Below, in pieces: positions 16,618-27,488 of a stretch of 64,000 bases of DNA. Origin of the DNA: Palsa-744 sp036498265. GTDB taxonomy: Bacteria; Actinomycetota; Thermoleophilia; Solirubrobacterales; Solirubrobacteraceae. The notes under the pieces are model-generated. The model had not been told where the DNA came from. It searched no databases and saw only the letters and a list, made by a program, of their open reading frames with translations. A program made the translations under genes and the position numbers. The stretch lies in NCBI GenBank assembly GCA_036498265.1, contig DASYFT010000003.1, positions 54,519 through 118,518 on the forward strand, written 5' to 3'. Numbering within the stretch: position 1 is the stretch's first letter; every line of letters starts with the position of its first letter.

Positions 16618-17763
16618 TCAGTTGCCCACCGCTGCATGCTCGCCGAGGTCGCGCGCAGGGTCGATCCCCCAGCGCTCCGCGACGGCCGAGAGCCCGTCGT
16701 CGAGCTCCCAGCGGTCGGGACGCGCGGCGCCGTCGTGGTCGAGGCTCGCGCCCTTCAGCGCCATGCAGCCGCTGTTGTCGCCGATCGCGCGGATAGCGCT
16801 GACCTCCTCGGGACTGAGCGCAACGCCCTCGCCGACCGCCGCAAGCTCCGCGCGCTTGTCCTCGATCGGGCGGGCGGCGGGCCCGCTCTCCTGGATCAGC
16901 GTCGGCGCGACGCAGCGCACCGCCCGATGCGCGAGGTTCCAGGCGCAGGCAAGCTGCAGCAACGTGAGGCCGTGGCGTGCGGCATGGGGGCGCATCAGCT
17001 CGAGCTTCTCGCGGCCCTCATGAACCCAGCCGTCGGGCCGGAAGCGACGGTGGTCGTGGACCGGGAACTCGTGGCCCGGGAGCACGTCGTCGTGGAGCAG
17101 GCCGCCGTAGTCGACCACGCGGGTGATCAGCCGGACGTCGTGGGCGCCCGCCGCCTCCAGCACGAGCTCGCCCGGCCAGGGCTCGAGCGGTCCCATGATG
17201 ATCATCGCCCAGTCGATCAGCTCGCCGTGGCGCTCCAGGCAGTCGATCAGGTCGAGGGTGAAGCCGTTGGCCGGTCCGGGCGCCACCCCCAGCGACCGCG
17301 TCAGGCCGGCGTCGCGCACCGCCTGCATCCCCTCCCAGACCTCCGGGCTGGTGTAGCCGGTCCGGTCGGGGTTGTGGAGCAGCAGCAGGTCGAATCGCTC
17401 GACGCCGCAGCGCTCGAGGCTGCGCTCGGTGGCCATCCGGATGTAGTCCCCGTACTCGCCACTCGAGCGAAGGCGCGCGTCGGTGAAGCGCGGGAAGCCC
17501 TTGGCGCCGTCGCGCTCGCCGCGGTAGAAGTCATGGCCGATCGCGCCCACCAGGCAGTAGTCCCCGCGGGGCACGCCGCGCAGGGCGCGGCCGAGGGCGA
17601 GGTCGGCCTCTCCGGCCCCGTAGGCGTCGGCGGTGATGACCGTGTCGATCCCCGCCCCGGGGCGCAGCAGCGCCGTCAGCCGCTCGTCGTCCAGCGGCTC
17701 GCCGAAGTGCATGAAGCGCCCGCCGCTCCAGGTCCCGATGGCGGTGCTCGTGGGGTCGATCAT
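16618..17763 (-). CDS. Aldo/keto reductase-family protein with altered catalytic residues
   Basis: 381 residues. The TIM-barrel layout is recognisable from TADAYGAGEADLALGRAL (catalytic Tyr region), RCGVERFDLLLLHNPDR (His region) and GPANGFTLDLIDCLERHG. The usual catalytic Lys strand reads YCLVGAIGHDF with no Lys, and the Asp expected five residues before the Tyr is Ile. So activity may be changed or lost. ATG 17763 overlaps the upstream stop as ATGA. Function beyond the fold is unknown. Confidence 0.75.
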   Translation of the reverse strand: MIDPTSTAIGTWSGGRFMHFGEPLDDERLTALLRPGAGIDTVITADAYGAGEADLALGRALRGVPRGDYCLVGAIGHDFYRGERDGAKGFPRFTDARLRSSGEYGDYIRMATERSLERCGVERFDLLLLHNPDRTGYTSPEVWEGMQAVRDAGLTRSLGVAPGPANGFTLDLIDCLERHGELIDWAMIIMGPLEPWPGELVLEAAGAHDVRLITRVVDYGGLLHDDVLPGHEFPVHDHRRFRPDGWVHEGREKLELMRPHAARHGLTLLQLACAWNLAHRAVRCVAPTLIQESGPAARPIEDKRAELAAVGEGVALSPEEVSAIRAIGDNSGCMALKGASLDHDGAARPDRWELDDGLSAVAERWGIDPARDLGEHAAVGN

Positions 17764-18704
17764 CGCTTCAGACTAAACCCGGTCGCCGTGCGTGCGCGCA
17801 GCGCCGCTTCCAGGCGCTCGAGCGGAAGGCGCACGGCGTCCTCGTCCGGCCGCTCCGCCCCTGCGCCGCCGTCGCCGGGCAGCGCGGCCTGCGCCTGGGC
17901 GGAGACGCCGGCGCGCAGCTGCTCGAGCTCTCCGATCCTCAGGGCCAGGTCCTGGCGGCCCTCCGCGCGCAGCTCCGGGATCGCGGTCGCGTAGGCGCGA
18001 TCCAGCTCGAGCGCGGCGTGCTCGAGGCGCCCATGGTCCAGATCGAGCCGCGCGCGCAGCGCCAGCTCCTCGCACAGCAGGCTCTCGCTGCGGGCTCCGA
18101 GCAGAGCAGCGAGGCGCTCGACCGGCCGCAGAGCCGAGGAGCGGTCGAGGATCTTCCGCCGCCCCGACCCGGCCGAGCGGCGCGCCCGAGGGTCCCAGGG
18201 AACCTCGTGGGACTGCAGCCACAGCCCGTCGGCCACCTGCTCGCCCTCACCCCATCCGGCCCGGATCACGAGCGCCTGGGCGGGGGACACCTCATGGCTG
18301 TAGGGGTCCGCGGCGGCGATCCGGTGGAGGTGGACTACGCGGTTGACCACGGCGGCCGCCGCCGTCACGTCGCGGTCGCGATCCAGATCCGCGAGCCAGG
18401 CTCGCGCCTGCTGCTCGACCGCCAGCGGGACCGGGTCGATGACCGTCACCCGGGTGGTCGGCACGGGGGCGGGGTCCGCCGTGGCCCGTCTTCCCGGCCC
18501 CCGCGCGCGGCGGCGCCGCAGGCGCGAGGAGCCGCGCCTCGGCGGAGGTCCTCCGACCCCGGACCGGTGGGCCCCGAGGGTGCTCAGCACGACGACGTGC
18601 TCCGGCTCCCCGCCGGCGCTTCCCCTCAGCAGATAACGCCCGTCCGGCGGCCCCAGCGCGGACGGGAACTCCATCTGGATGAACACGAACAGCCGCTCGG
18701 GCAT
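17760..18704 (-). CDS. Conserved hypothetical protein, coupled to AKR gene
   Basis: 314 residues starting MPERLFVFIQMEFPSALGPPDGRYLL. The first 50 residues form a small beta domain, then an Arg-rich linker. The C-terminal half is Ala/Leu/Arg/Glu-rich and probably helical (VERLAALLGARSESLLCEELALRA, LEHAALELDRAYA). I do not recognise a family. Its stop overlaps the AKR start. It is divergent from the phasin-like gene. Confidence 0.6.
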   Translation of the reverse strand: MPERLFVFIQMEFPSALGPPDGRYLLRGSAGGEPEHVVVLSTLGAHRSGVGGPPPRRGSSRLRRRRARGPGRRATADPAPVPTTRVTVIDPVPLAVEQQARAWLADLDRDRDVTAAAAVVNRVVHLHRIAAADPYSHEVSPAQALVIRAGWGEGEQVADGLWLQSHEVPWDPRARRSAGSGRRKILDRSSALRPVERLAALLGARSESLLCEELALRARLDLDHGRLEHAALELDRAYATAIPELRAEGRQDLALRIGELEQLRAGVSAQAQAALPGDGGAGAERPDEDAVRLPLERLEAALRARTATGFSLKR

Positions 18705-18731
18705 CTGTGCACCGTATCCTTACGCTCCGCC

Positions 18732-18747
18732 CACCCGCCGGCGGGTG
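18732..18747. promoter_or_regulatory. 16-bp perfect palindrome in divergent intergenic region
   Basis: CACCCGCCGGCGGGTG is self-complementary and lies midway between the start at 18704 (minus) and the start at 18792 (plus). It could be an operator shared by both genes, although GC-rich palindromes arise by chance at this base composition. Confidence 0.35.
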
Positions 18748-18791
18748 CCGGCGGTGCGACGGGCCCCGCCACACCAACCCCGGGAGTCGAC

Positions 18792-19253
18792 ATGTCCGAC
18801 GCCAGCAGTGCCGCCAGGAACCTTCGCGAGCGTCTGAGCAGCGGCACCGAGGACCGGTTCGGCAAGGCGCTCGGCGAGCTGCTCGAAAGCCCGCTGCTCA
18901 CCGGGGCGATCGGACGCGCGTTCGATGCTCGCGAGAAGGCGGCTCAGGCGCAGGAGGTTGCGCTCGCGGCACTGAACCTGCCGTCGGCCGCCGACATCGA
19001 ACGGCTGACCAGACGGCTGCGGTCCGTCTCGCAGCGGCTGGAGGGCATCGAGGACGGCGTGGGGCGCCTCGACCGGAACCTCTCGCCCGGCGCGGCGGAT
19101 CGCGCGGACATCGGCGCCCGGCTCACCGCCATCGAGGTCCAGCTGGAGGGCCTCTCCGGCAGGATCGACCGGCTCCAGAGCGAGCACGCCGGCGAGGCCC
19201 GGCCCCGAAAGCCCGCCGCCAAGGCGAAACGGGCCGAGGCGAAGGAGGGCTGA
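18792..19253 (+). CDS. Phasin-like coiled-coil protein
   Basis: 153 residues from ATG 18792. The middle is amphipathic helix and coiled coil (ADIERLTRRLRSVSQRLEGIEDGVGRLD, LTAIEVQLEGLSGRIDRLQSE). It ends in a Lys/Ala-rich tail (KPAAKAKRAEAKEG), a layout seen in polyhydroxyalkanoate-granule proteins. PHA granule binding is a guess; no PHA synthase is in the window. Confidence 0.6.
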   Translation: MSDASSAARNLRERLSSGTEDRFGKALGELLESPLLTGAIGRAFDAREKAAQAQEVALAALNLPSAADIERLTRRLRSVSQRLEGIEDGVGRLDRNLSPGAADRADIGARLTAIEVQLEGLSGRIDRLQSEHAGEARPRKPAAKAKRAEAKEG

Positions 19254-19258
19254 CGGCC

Positions 19259-19984
19259 TCAGCCCCGAGCGCTCAGTGCCTCGATCGCGGCGCTCCCCAT
19301 CGCTTCGGCGCAGGAAAGCAGCGAGGAGTCCTCGATCCGCCGCCGCTCCCCGCCGGCGCCGAAGGTGTCAGAGACGGCGAGCACGCACGCCACGGGGATG
19401 CCGGCGCCGGCGCCGACCGCGAAGAGCGCCGCCGCCTCCATCTCGACGGCCAGCGCCCCCGACGTGCCGTCCGGCATGCGCTCGCCGTAGAACAGGTCCA
19501 CGCTGGCGACCGGTCCGACTCGCGCCGACGGCGCCGCCCGTGTGAGCGCCTCGCGCAGCGAGCCGTCGGCGGGCACGCGGTCCGTGGCGGCGAGCGCCCT
19601 CGAGGTCCCGTCGGCGCAGATCGCCTCGCTCGCGATCACGAGGTCCCCGAGCCCCAGCCCTGCAGCCAGCGCACCGCAGGTGCCCACGCGGATCGCCCTG
19701 CGGGCGCCCAAGGCGATCAGCTCGGAGAGGACGATCGCAGCCGAGGGCCCGCCCATCCCGGTGGACTGGATGGTCAGCGGCTCTCCGTCCGGGGCCGTGC
19801 CGGTGTAGCCCCAGAGGCCGCGATGGTGGTTGAACATCCGCGGCTCGCCGAGCAGCGACTGGGCGAGAGCCAGCGCGCGGCCGGGGTCGCCCGGCAGCAG
19901 CACCCGCTCGGCGAGGGGAGCCGTCGGGCGCAGGTGGATGGGGGCGCTGTGCGACACGGGCGGCGACTTTAGACTGAGTCGCAT
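19259..19984 (-). CDS. Purine/uridine nucleoside phosphorylase family
   Basis: Phosphorolytic cleavage of nucleosides. Motifs are LAERVLLPGDPGRA, IQSTGMGGPSAAIVLSEL, RVGTCGALAAGLGLGDLVIA and the substrate-binding VEMEAAALFAVGA with the catalytic Asp in AVSDTFG. The family is PNP_UDP_1 (DeoD/Udp side). ATG 19984 gives 241 residues; a GTG at 19957 is nearer the family N-terminus and is a good alternative. It is divergent from the cyclase gene, 28 nt away. Confidence 0.87.
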   Translation of the reverse strand: MRLSLKSPPVSHSAPIHLRPTAPLAERVLLPGDPGRALALAQSLLGEPRMFNHHRGLWGYTGTAPDGEPLTIQSTGMGGPSAAIVLSELIALGARRAIRVGTCGALAAGLGLGDLVIASEAICADGTSRALAATDRVPADGSLREALTRAAPSARVGPVASVDLFYGERMPDGTSGALAVEMEAAALFAVGAGAGIPVACVLAVSDTFGAGGERRRIEDSSLLSCAEAMGSAAIEALSARG

Positions 19985-20012
19985 GGGACTGCCCGTCGCG
20001 TGGCCCGCCTGA

Positions 20013-21227
20013 GTGCCCCAGCCCGATCCCGATTCGGCCCACGAGCCGGGTGAGCTGACGCTCGCGCAGGTGGCCCTGCGCGCCGGCGTCTCGCCCGGCA
20101 CCGTCCGCCGCTGGGTCGCCATGGGGCTGGTTCCCGGGCACGACGGGCGCTGGACCCCCGCGGCGGCCGCCTACGTACGCGTGATCGCGCGGCTGCGCGC
20201 GCGCGGGCATCCGCTCGTGGAGATCAAGCAAGCCAGCGACAGCGGCCGGCTCGCCGTGGGCCCGATCGAGAACCTGCTGAGCAGCTCCGAGCCGCGCTAC
20301 TCGCTCAAGGAGGCCTCGCGCGAGAGCGGCCTCGAGCCCGGTCTGATCAGGCAGATCTACGACACCATGGGCCTCAGCCCGGACCTGCTCGAGGCGATCT
20401 CCGAGGAAGACCTGCAGATGATGCGCTACGCGGCCGCGGTCCTCGCCGCCGGGATCCCGCTCCCGGCCTTCCTGCAGCTGATGCGCGTCTACGGCCAGGT
20501 CATCGCCCAGATCGCCGACGCCGAGGTGCGGCTGGTGCACCTGTACGTGCACGAGCCGCTGATGCGCGCCGGCGTGCCGAGCGTGGAGATCGCCGAGGAG
20601 ATGGAGGGGCTGACCCGCGAGGTGCTTCCGTTCGCCGCGCCGTTAATGAACTACCTGCACGGCCGCCTGCTGGCGCACTTCGTCGAGCAGGACATGATCG
20701 GGCACATGGAGGGCGACATGGGCAAGGCACTCGAGGAGGGCCGCCTGCGCGTGGCCATCGCCTTCGCCGACCTGGCGGGCTACGCGCGGCTGACCGTGGA
20801 GCGCGGGGACGAGGTCGCGGTGAGCACGGTGGAGCGCTTCGTGGAAGCCGTCGCGAAGACGCTGCCCGCCGATGCTCGGGTGATAAAGACGCTCGGCGAC
20901 GAGGTGATGGTGATCGGCTCTGACCCCGCGGCGCTCGCCGGCTGGGCGGTCGACCTCGCCTCCGGCACCGCGCCGGCGGAACCGCAGCCGCGCATCGGCC
21001 TGCACTACGGCGAGGCGCTCTACCGCGACGGCGACTACTACGGCCGCGACGTCAACCAGGCCGCCCGGGTGGTCGCGCGCGCCGGAGGCGGCGAGGTGCT
21101 CGTCACGCGGCCCGTCGTGGACATGGCCGCGGCCGTCGACGGCGTGGCGTTCGACCGCATCGGCGAGGTGAGGCTCAAGGGGTTCTCGGAGCCGACGGAG
21201 CTGTTCACCGCCTCGCGGAAGGCGTAG
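20013..21227 (+). CDS. MerR-HTH / regulatory domain / class III adenylate cyclase fusion
   Basis: 404 residues from GTG 20013. Domain order: a MerR-like HTH (about 15-70, TLAQVALRAGVSPGTVRRWV); a helical domain matching the Rv1264-type autoinhibitory Ad_Cy_reg region (about 85-235, ISEEDLQMMRYAAAVLAAGIPLPAF); and a class III cyclase (about 245-400). Catalytic residues are visible: the first metal Asp in FADLAGY, Lys and the second Asp in IKTLGDEVM, and Asn/Arg in DVNQAARV. It therefore looks active and makes cAMP. In M. tuberculosis the regulatory domain senses pH; here that is inference. The HTH suggests protein or DNA contact. Confidence 0.85.
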   Translation: MPQPDPDSAHEPGELTLAQVALRAGVSPGTVRRWVAMGLVPGHDGRWTPAAAAYVRVIARLRARGHPLVEIKQASDSGRLAVGPIENLLSSSEPRYSLKEASRESGLEPGLIRQIYDTMGLSPDLLEAISEEDLQMMRYAAAVLAAGIPLPAFLQLMRVYGQVIAQIADAEVRLVHLYVHEPLMRAGVPSVEIAEEMEGLTREVLPFAAPLMNYLHGRLLAHFVEQDMIGHMEGDMGKALEEGRLRVAIAFADLAGYARLTVERGDEVAVSTVERFVEAVAKTLPADARVIKTLGDEVMVIGSDPAALAGWAVDLASGTAPAEPQPRIGLHYGEALYRDGDYYGRDVNQAARVVARAGGGEVLVTRPVVDMAAAVDGVAFDRIGEVRLKGFSEPTELFTASRKA

Positions 21228-21230
21228 TCG

Positions 21231-22226
21231 ATGAGCGTCGAGGCCGTCCGCGAGACGGTCCGCGCGGGCGGGCTGCTCGCCCAGGGCCGGCCCGTCGTGG
21301 CGATGATCTCCGGCGGTCAGGACTCGACCTGCCTCCTGGACCTCGCCACGTCGATCTGCGGGCCCGGGCTGGTCAGCGCTATCCACGTCAACTACGGCCT
21401 GCGCGAGCAGGCCGGTGCCGACCAGCGCCATTGCGAGGAGCTGTGCGCGCTGCTCGGCGTGCCGCTCGATGTGACCGCCGTCACCAGGCCCTCACCGGCG
21501 GGGGGCTCGGCCGAGTCGCCGGGGAACCTGCAGGCGTGGGCGCGCGAGGTCCGCTACGAGGCCGCCGAGCGCGCCGCGAGCAGGACAGACGCGCTGATCG
21601 CGACCGGTCACACCGCCAGCGACCAGGCGGAGACGATCCTCTACCGGCTCGCCGCGTCACCCGGAAGGCGGGCGCTGCTCGGGATGGCGCCCGCGGAGGG
21701 AAGGCTGATCCGCCCGCTGCTCGGGCTGACGCGCGAGGCCACCGCCGCCTACTGCCGCGCACGCGGGCTGAGCTGGCGCGAGGACGAGAGCAACGATGAT
21801 CCTCGGTACGCGCGCGCGCGCGTGCGCCACGGGCTCGTCGGGGCGCTGCGCGCCGTGCACCCCGCCGCCGAGGCGAACGTCCTGCGGACGGCGTCGCTGC
21901 TGCGCGAGGAGACCGAGCTCCTGGACGCGCTCGTCGCCGAGGAGCTCGGCGGCCGGCCGGGCATCGAGATCGCACGGCTCGAACGGCTGCCGGCGGCGCT
22001 CGCCCGGCTCGTCGTGGTGCGCCTCGCGGAGCAGGCCGCCGGGACCTACGTACCCCAGGCCGGCGACCGGGTCGCGGAGATCCTGGCGCTCGGGCGCCGC
22101 GGGGGGCGGGCCGAGCTGCACGTGGGCGGGCTGGCCGGCGCCGTGATCGAGGACGGGGTGCTCTCGATGGTCAAGCTCCCGCCGCGTTCCTCCGCCCGTC
22201 CGGGCCGGCCGCCGTCCGGCGATTAG
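21231..22226 (+). CDS. tilS: tRNA(Ile)-lysidine synthase
   Basis: 331 residues. It has the PP-loop ATP pyrophosphatase motif MISGGQDST, then IATGHTASDQAETILYRL and the LIRPLLGLTREATAAYC segment with WREDESNDDPRYARARVRH, all hallmarks of TilS. It modifies C34 of the minor tRNA-Ile so that it reads AUA. ATG 21231 is 3 nt after the cyclase stop, and hpt follows 10 nt later, the usual tilS-hpt-ftsH order. Confidence 0.93.
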   Translation: MSVEAVRETVRAGGLLAQGRPVVAMISGGQDSTCLLDLATSICGPGLVSAIHVNYGLREQAGADQRHCEELCALLGVPLDVTAVTRPSPAGGSAESPGNLQAWAREVRYEAAERAASRTDALIATGHTASDQAETILYRLAASPGRRALLGMAPAEGRLIRPLLGLTREATAAYCRARGLSWREDESNDDPRYARARVRHGLVGALRAVHPAAEANVLRTASLLREETELLDALVAEELGGRPGIEIARLERLPAALARLVVVRLAEQAAGTYVPQAGDRVAEILALGRRGGRAELHVGGLAGAVIEDGVLSMVKLPPRSSARPGRPPSGD

Positions 22227-22236
22227 ACTTCCTCGC

Positions 22237-22794
22237 GTGGCCACCCCCGCGCGCGTCGCCGACGAGCCCGGCCTGGGAGAGGTCCTCGTGACGGCCGAGG
22301 ACCTCCAGCGGCGCGTGGCCGAGCTCGGCGAGCAGATCTCGCGTGACTACGCGGACCGCCCGCCCCGGCCGCTGCTGCTGGTCGGCGTGCTCAAGGGGGC
22401 GGTGTTCTTCCTGAGCGACCTGATGCGCTTCATCGACATCCCGGTCGAGGTCGACTTCATGGCAGTCGCCTCCTACGGCTCGGCGACCGACTCATCGGGC
22501 GTCGTGCGGATCCTCAAGGACCTCGACGCGGCGATCGAAGACCGCGACGTGCTGATCGTGGAGGACATCGTCGACTCGGGGCTGACGCTGCAGTACCTCC
22601 TGCGGAACCTCGGCTCGCGCAACCCGCGCACGCTCGAGGTCTGCGCGCTCCTGACCAAGCCCGACCGCCGCAAGGTGGACCTGCCGACGCGCTACGTGGG
22701 CTTCGAGATCCCCGACCGCTTCGTCGTGGGTTACGGACTGGACTACGCCGAGCGGCATCGCAACCTGCCGTTCGTGGCGGCGCTCGCTAGCTGA
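22237..22794 (+). CDS. hpt: Hypoxanthine phosphoribosyltransferase
   Basis: 185 residues from GTG 22237. Purine salvage: converts hypoxanthine/guanine plus PRPP to IMP/GMP. The PRPP-binding motif VLIVEDIVDSGLTL, the LVGVLKGAVFFLSDLMR segment and PDRFVVGYGLDYAERHRNLP are typical. It lies between tilS and ftsH, a very common arrangement. Confidence 0.94.
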   Translation: MATPARVADEPGLGEVLVTAEDLQRRVAELGEQISRDYADRPPRPLLLVGVLKGAVFFLSDLMRFIDIPVEVDFMAVASYGSATDSSGVVRILKDLDAAIEDRDVLIVEDIVDSGLTLQYLLRNLGSRNPRTLEVCALLTKPDRRKVDLPTRYVGFEIPDRFVVGYGLDYAERHRNLPFVAALAS

Positions 22795-22916
22795 GAACGC
22801 CGCTCTGCCGGGTGGCGCAGACCCGCCGCAACGGCCGGAAAGTGGGGCTTCCCATGGTACGCTAGGGGACCGGTGGCCAAGACTTCAGACGGTGTCAGGA
22901 CCCTCAGGATCACGCT

Positions 22917-24890
<1,974 letters not shown>

Positions 24891-24987
24891 GGTCCGCGGC
24901 CGAGCGCGTGGCCCGCGGCCGTCTCATGGGTCGTGTCCCGCGCGTCGCCTCCGAGCTGCAGGTCCACGGACGAGTAGGTTCCCCGCC

Positions 24988-25854
24988 GTGAGCGTGTCCT
25001 ACCGGCTCATGGGGATCCTCAACACGACCCCCGACTCCTTCTCGGACGGAGGGCTGTTCGCCGACGCCGCCGCGGCGGTCCGGCACGGCTTGAGGCTGGC
25101 GGACGAAGGAGCGGACATCATCGACGTGGGCGGCGAGTCCACCCGGCCGGGCGCCACCCCGGTCGCCGCCGAGGAGGAGCTGCGCCGTGTGCTCCCGGTG
25201 GTCGAGGGGCTGAGCGCCGCGCGCGTCGACGCGCGGATCTCGATCGACACCTACAGGGCCCCGGTCGCCAGGGCGGCGCTCGCCGCGGGCGCCCGCATGG
25301 TCAACGACGTGAGCGCGTTTCGCGCCGACCCCGAGATGGCCGAGGTGGTCGCGCAGAGCGGCGCCGACTGCTGCCTGATGCACATGCTCGGCGAGCCCGC
25401 CACGATGCAGGACGACCCTCGCTATGAGGATGTCGTCGACGAGGTCAGGGCCTTCCTGGAGGAGCGGCTCGAGTTCGCCGTGGCGCGGGGCGTCGCCCGC
25501 GAGCGCATCCTGCTCGATCCGGGCATCGGGTTCGGCAAGACCGTGCAGCACAACCTCGAGCTGCTCCGCCGCCTTGCAGAGCTCGTGACGATCGGCGCTC
25601 CCATCGTCGTCGGGACCTCGCGCAAGGGCTTCCTCGGACAGATCGTCGCCCGCGCCGCCGGGCGCCGCGAGCCACCGGACGCCCGTGAGCGGCTGGCCGG
25701 GACGGTGGCCTCTAACGTCATCGCCTTCGAGCGTGGCGCGAGCGTCTTCCGCGTCCACGACGTGGCGCCGGTGGGCGAGGCGCTGGCGGTGGCGGCTGCT
25801 ACGTTGGGAGGCCGATGGACAGCGAGCAGCACGGGGACGACGACGGCGGGCTAG
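24988..25854 (+). CDS. folP: Dihydropteroate synthase
   Basis: 288 residues from GTG 24988. It joins pterin pyrophosphate with p-aminobenzoate. GILNTTPDSFSDGG, DVGGESTRPGA, MVNDVSAFRAD, ILLDPGIGFGKT and GTSRKGFLG are the family's substrate-binding loops. The 3' end overlaps the folB start by 40 nt, indicating coupled translation. Target of sulfonamides. Confidence 0.95.
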   Translation: MSVSYRLMGILNTTPDSFSDGGLFADAAAAVRHGLRLADEGADIIDVGGESTRPGATPVAAEEELRRVLPVVEGLSAARVDARISIDTYRAPVARAALAAGARMVNDVSAFRADPEMAEVVAQSGADCCLMHMLGEPATMQDDPRYEDVVDEVRAFLEERLEFAVARGVARERILLDPGIGFGKTVQHNLELLRRLAELVTIGAPIVVGTSRKGFLGQIVARAAGRREPPDARERLAGTVASNVIAFERGASVFRVHDVAPVGEALAVAAATLGGRWTASSTGTTTAG

Positions 25855-26270
25855 AGGACGAGGACGACGCCGACGACCTCGACGACGATCGCGAGGAGAC
25901 CGCCGAGTCCGTCACGATCGAGATCACGGGCCTGTCGCTCTACACCCATCACGGCGTCAGCGAGGCGGAGCGAGAGGTGGGACAGCGTCTGGTGCTCGAC
26001 CTGCGTCTCGACATCGGCGAGACGGACGCCACGATCACCGACTCGATCGACGACACCGTCGACTACGCCGACGTCTGCCAGCTGGTCGCGCTGGTCGCCC
26101 AGCAGCGATCGCACAAGACGCTCGAGCGGCTCTGCAGCACGATCGCCGACCGGCTCCTCGCCGACTACGACCTCGAGGGCGTGTGGGTGAAGGCGACGAA
26201 GCCCGAGCCGCCGATCGCGCTGGCGGTGGACGAGGTCTCCGTGGAGGTCTGGCGCGAAGCCGACGGGTAA
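25815..26270 (+). CDS. folB: Dihydroneopterin aldolase with acidic N-terminal extension
   Basis: 151 residues. The folate enzyme core begins near residue 34 (VTIEITGLSLYTHHGVSEAEREVGQ) and includes DTVDYADVCQLVALV and KPEPPIALAVDEVSVEV. It is preceded by an Asp/Glu-rich extension of about 33 residues (GLEDEDDADDLDDDREE) that is not part of the usual ~120-residue enzyme. The start could be further in, but the overlap with folP supports 25815. Confidence 0.88.
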   Translation: MDSEQHGDDDGGLEDEDDADDLDDDREETAESVTIEITGLSLYTHHGVSEAEREVGQRLVLDLRLDIGETDATITDSIDDTVDYADVCQLVALVAQQRSHKTLERLCSTIADRLLADYDLEGVWVKATKPEPPIALAVDEVSVEVWREADG

Positions 26271-26308
26271 GCTGGCCGTTCTCCTCGAACGACCCGGAGG
26301 CGCACCAG

Positions 26309-26752
26309 ATGGGGCAGTCCAGCAACGACGGACCCGGTCAGGCTCTCACCACGCCCGCAAGCTCGGCCTCGCTCTTCCGCGAGGCCGCCCAGCGGGGCGA
26401 CATCGCCGCCGCGAGCGCGCTGCTCGCCGAGGACGTCGTCTTCCACAGCCCGGCCACCTTCCACCCGTTCGTCGGCCGCGAGACCGTGACGCGCCTGCTG
26501 ACGATCGTCGCCGGCACCTTCGAGGACTTCCGCTACACCGATCAGCTCGAGGGCGGCGGCGCCCATGGGCTGATCTTCCGGGCGAGCATCGGCGGCCGGG
26601 AGCTGGAGGGCCTCGACCTGCTCCGACTCGACGACGACGGCCTGATCGCCGACTTCACCGTCATGCTGCGTCCGCTCTCCGGCCTCGTTCCGTTCGCGCA
26701 GGCGGTCGGCGAGAAGGTCGCGGTGGCAGGGCTCCAGACGACCCGAGCGTGA
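26309..26752 (+). CDS. SnoaL-like (NTF2-fold) protein within the folate operon
   Basis: 147 residues from ATG 26309, with CGGAGG upstream. The NTF2/SnoaL fold pattern is clear: ASLFREAAQRGDIAAASALLAEDVVFHSP and a C-terminal beta sheet (LLRLDDDGLIADFTVMLRPL). These proteins bind small hydrophobic ligands or act as isomerases. Its stop overlaps the folK GTG by the GTGA arrangement, so it is translated with folate genes although no folate role is known. Confidence 0.8.
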   Translation: MGQSSNDGPGQALTTPASSASLFREAAQRGDIAAASALLAEDVVFHSPATFHPFVGRETVTRLLTIVAGTFEDFRYTDQLEGGGAHGLIFRASIGGRELEGLDLLRLDDDGLIADFTVMLRPLSGLVPFAQAVGEKVAVAGLQTTRA

Positions 26753-27345
26753 GCGGCGCGCGCTGCCCGCGCACGGGAGAGGAGGCGAAGGATTGCCGCC
26801 CGGGGCTCGCCAAGGAGGGCCTGCTGGGGCTCGGGTCGAACGTCGGCGAGCGCAGGGCCCAGCTGCAGGCCGCCGTCGATGGCCTGCCGGCGCTGGGAAT
26901 CCGCGTGCTGGCCTGCTCCTCCACCTACGACACCGATCCCGTCGGCGAGCTACTCGAGCAGGCGAGCTTCCTCAACGCCTGCGTGCGCGTGGAGACACGG
27001 CTCGAGCCGCTCGCCCTGCTCGACGCCGTCAAGGGCCTCGAGTGCCGGCTCGGACGCGAGCTCGGCGCGCCGCGCCACGCTCCGCGCGTGATCGACGTCG
27101 ACATCCTCATGCTCGGTGGCCTGGTGCTGCGTGACGAGCGCATGACGCTTCCCCACGAGCAGCTGCTGCAGCGCCGCTTCGTGCTGATCCCGGCGCTGGA
27201 GCTCGACTTCGAGCTGCGAGCCCCTGACCGCACTCGGCTGGCCGATGCGCTGGCCCTCCTGCCACCCGAGGAGGGCGTGCGCTGGGCCGGACCTCCGTTG
27301 GAGCTGCCCGGCCACCGGCTTGATCGGGGCGGCGGGAGAGGTTAG
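26749..27345 (+). CDS. folK: 2-amino-4-hydroxy-6-hydroxymethyldihydropteridine pyrophosphokinase
   Basis: 198 residues; GTG 26749 overlaps the SnoaL gene stop. HPPK motifs are LGLGSNVGERRAQL, YDTDPVGELLEQASFLNACVRV, CRLGRELGAPRHAPRVIDVDIL and LPHEQLLQRRFVLIPALEL. It transfers pyrophosphate from ATP to the pterin alcohol, supplying FolP. Its first ~25 residues are not conserved, so a later start is possible. Confidence 0.92.
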   Translation: MSGARCPRTGEEAKDCRPGLAKEGLLGLGSNVGERRAQLQAAVDGLPALGIRVLACSSTYDTDPVGELLEQASFLNACVRVETRLEPLALLDAVKGLECRLGRELGAPRHAPRVIDVDILMLGGLVLRDERMTLPHEQLLQRRFVLIPALELDFELRAPDRTRLADALALLPPEEGVRWAGPPLELPGHRLDRGGGRG

Positions 27346-27488
27346 GGTGGGCGCACAGCGGGATCTCCCCGTTGGGGCGGAGCGCATCGTAGGCGAAGAG
27401 GGTCTGGGTCGGGCACGGCGTGGCCGGCCATGGGGGCAAGTCCGCTTTCCGGACGGGCCGCCCGGAGCGCCAATAGAGAGGGAAACGG

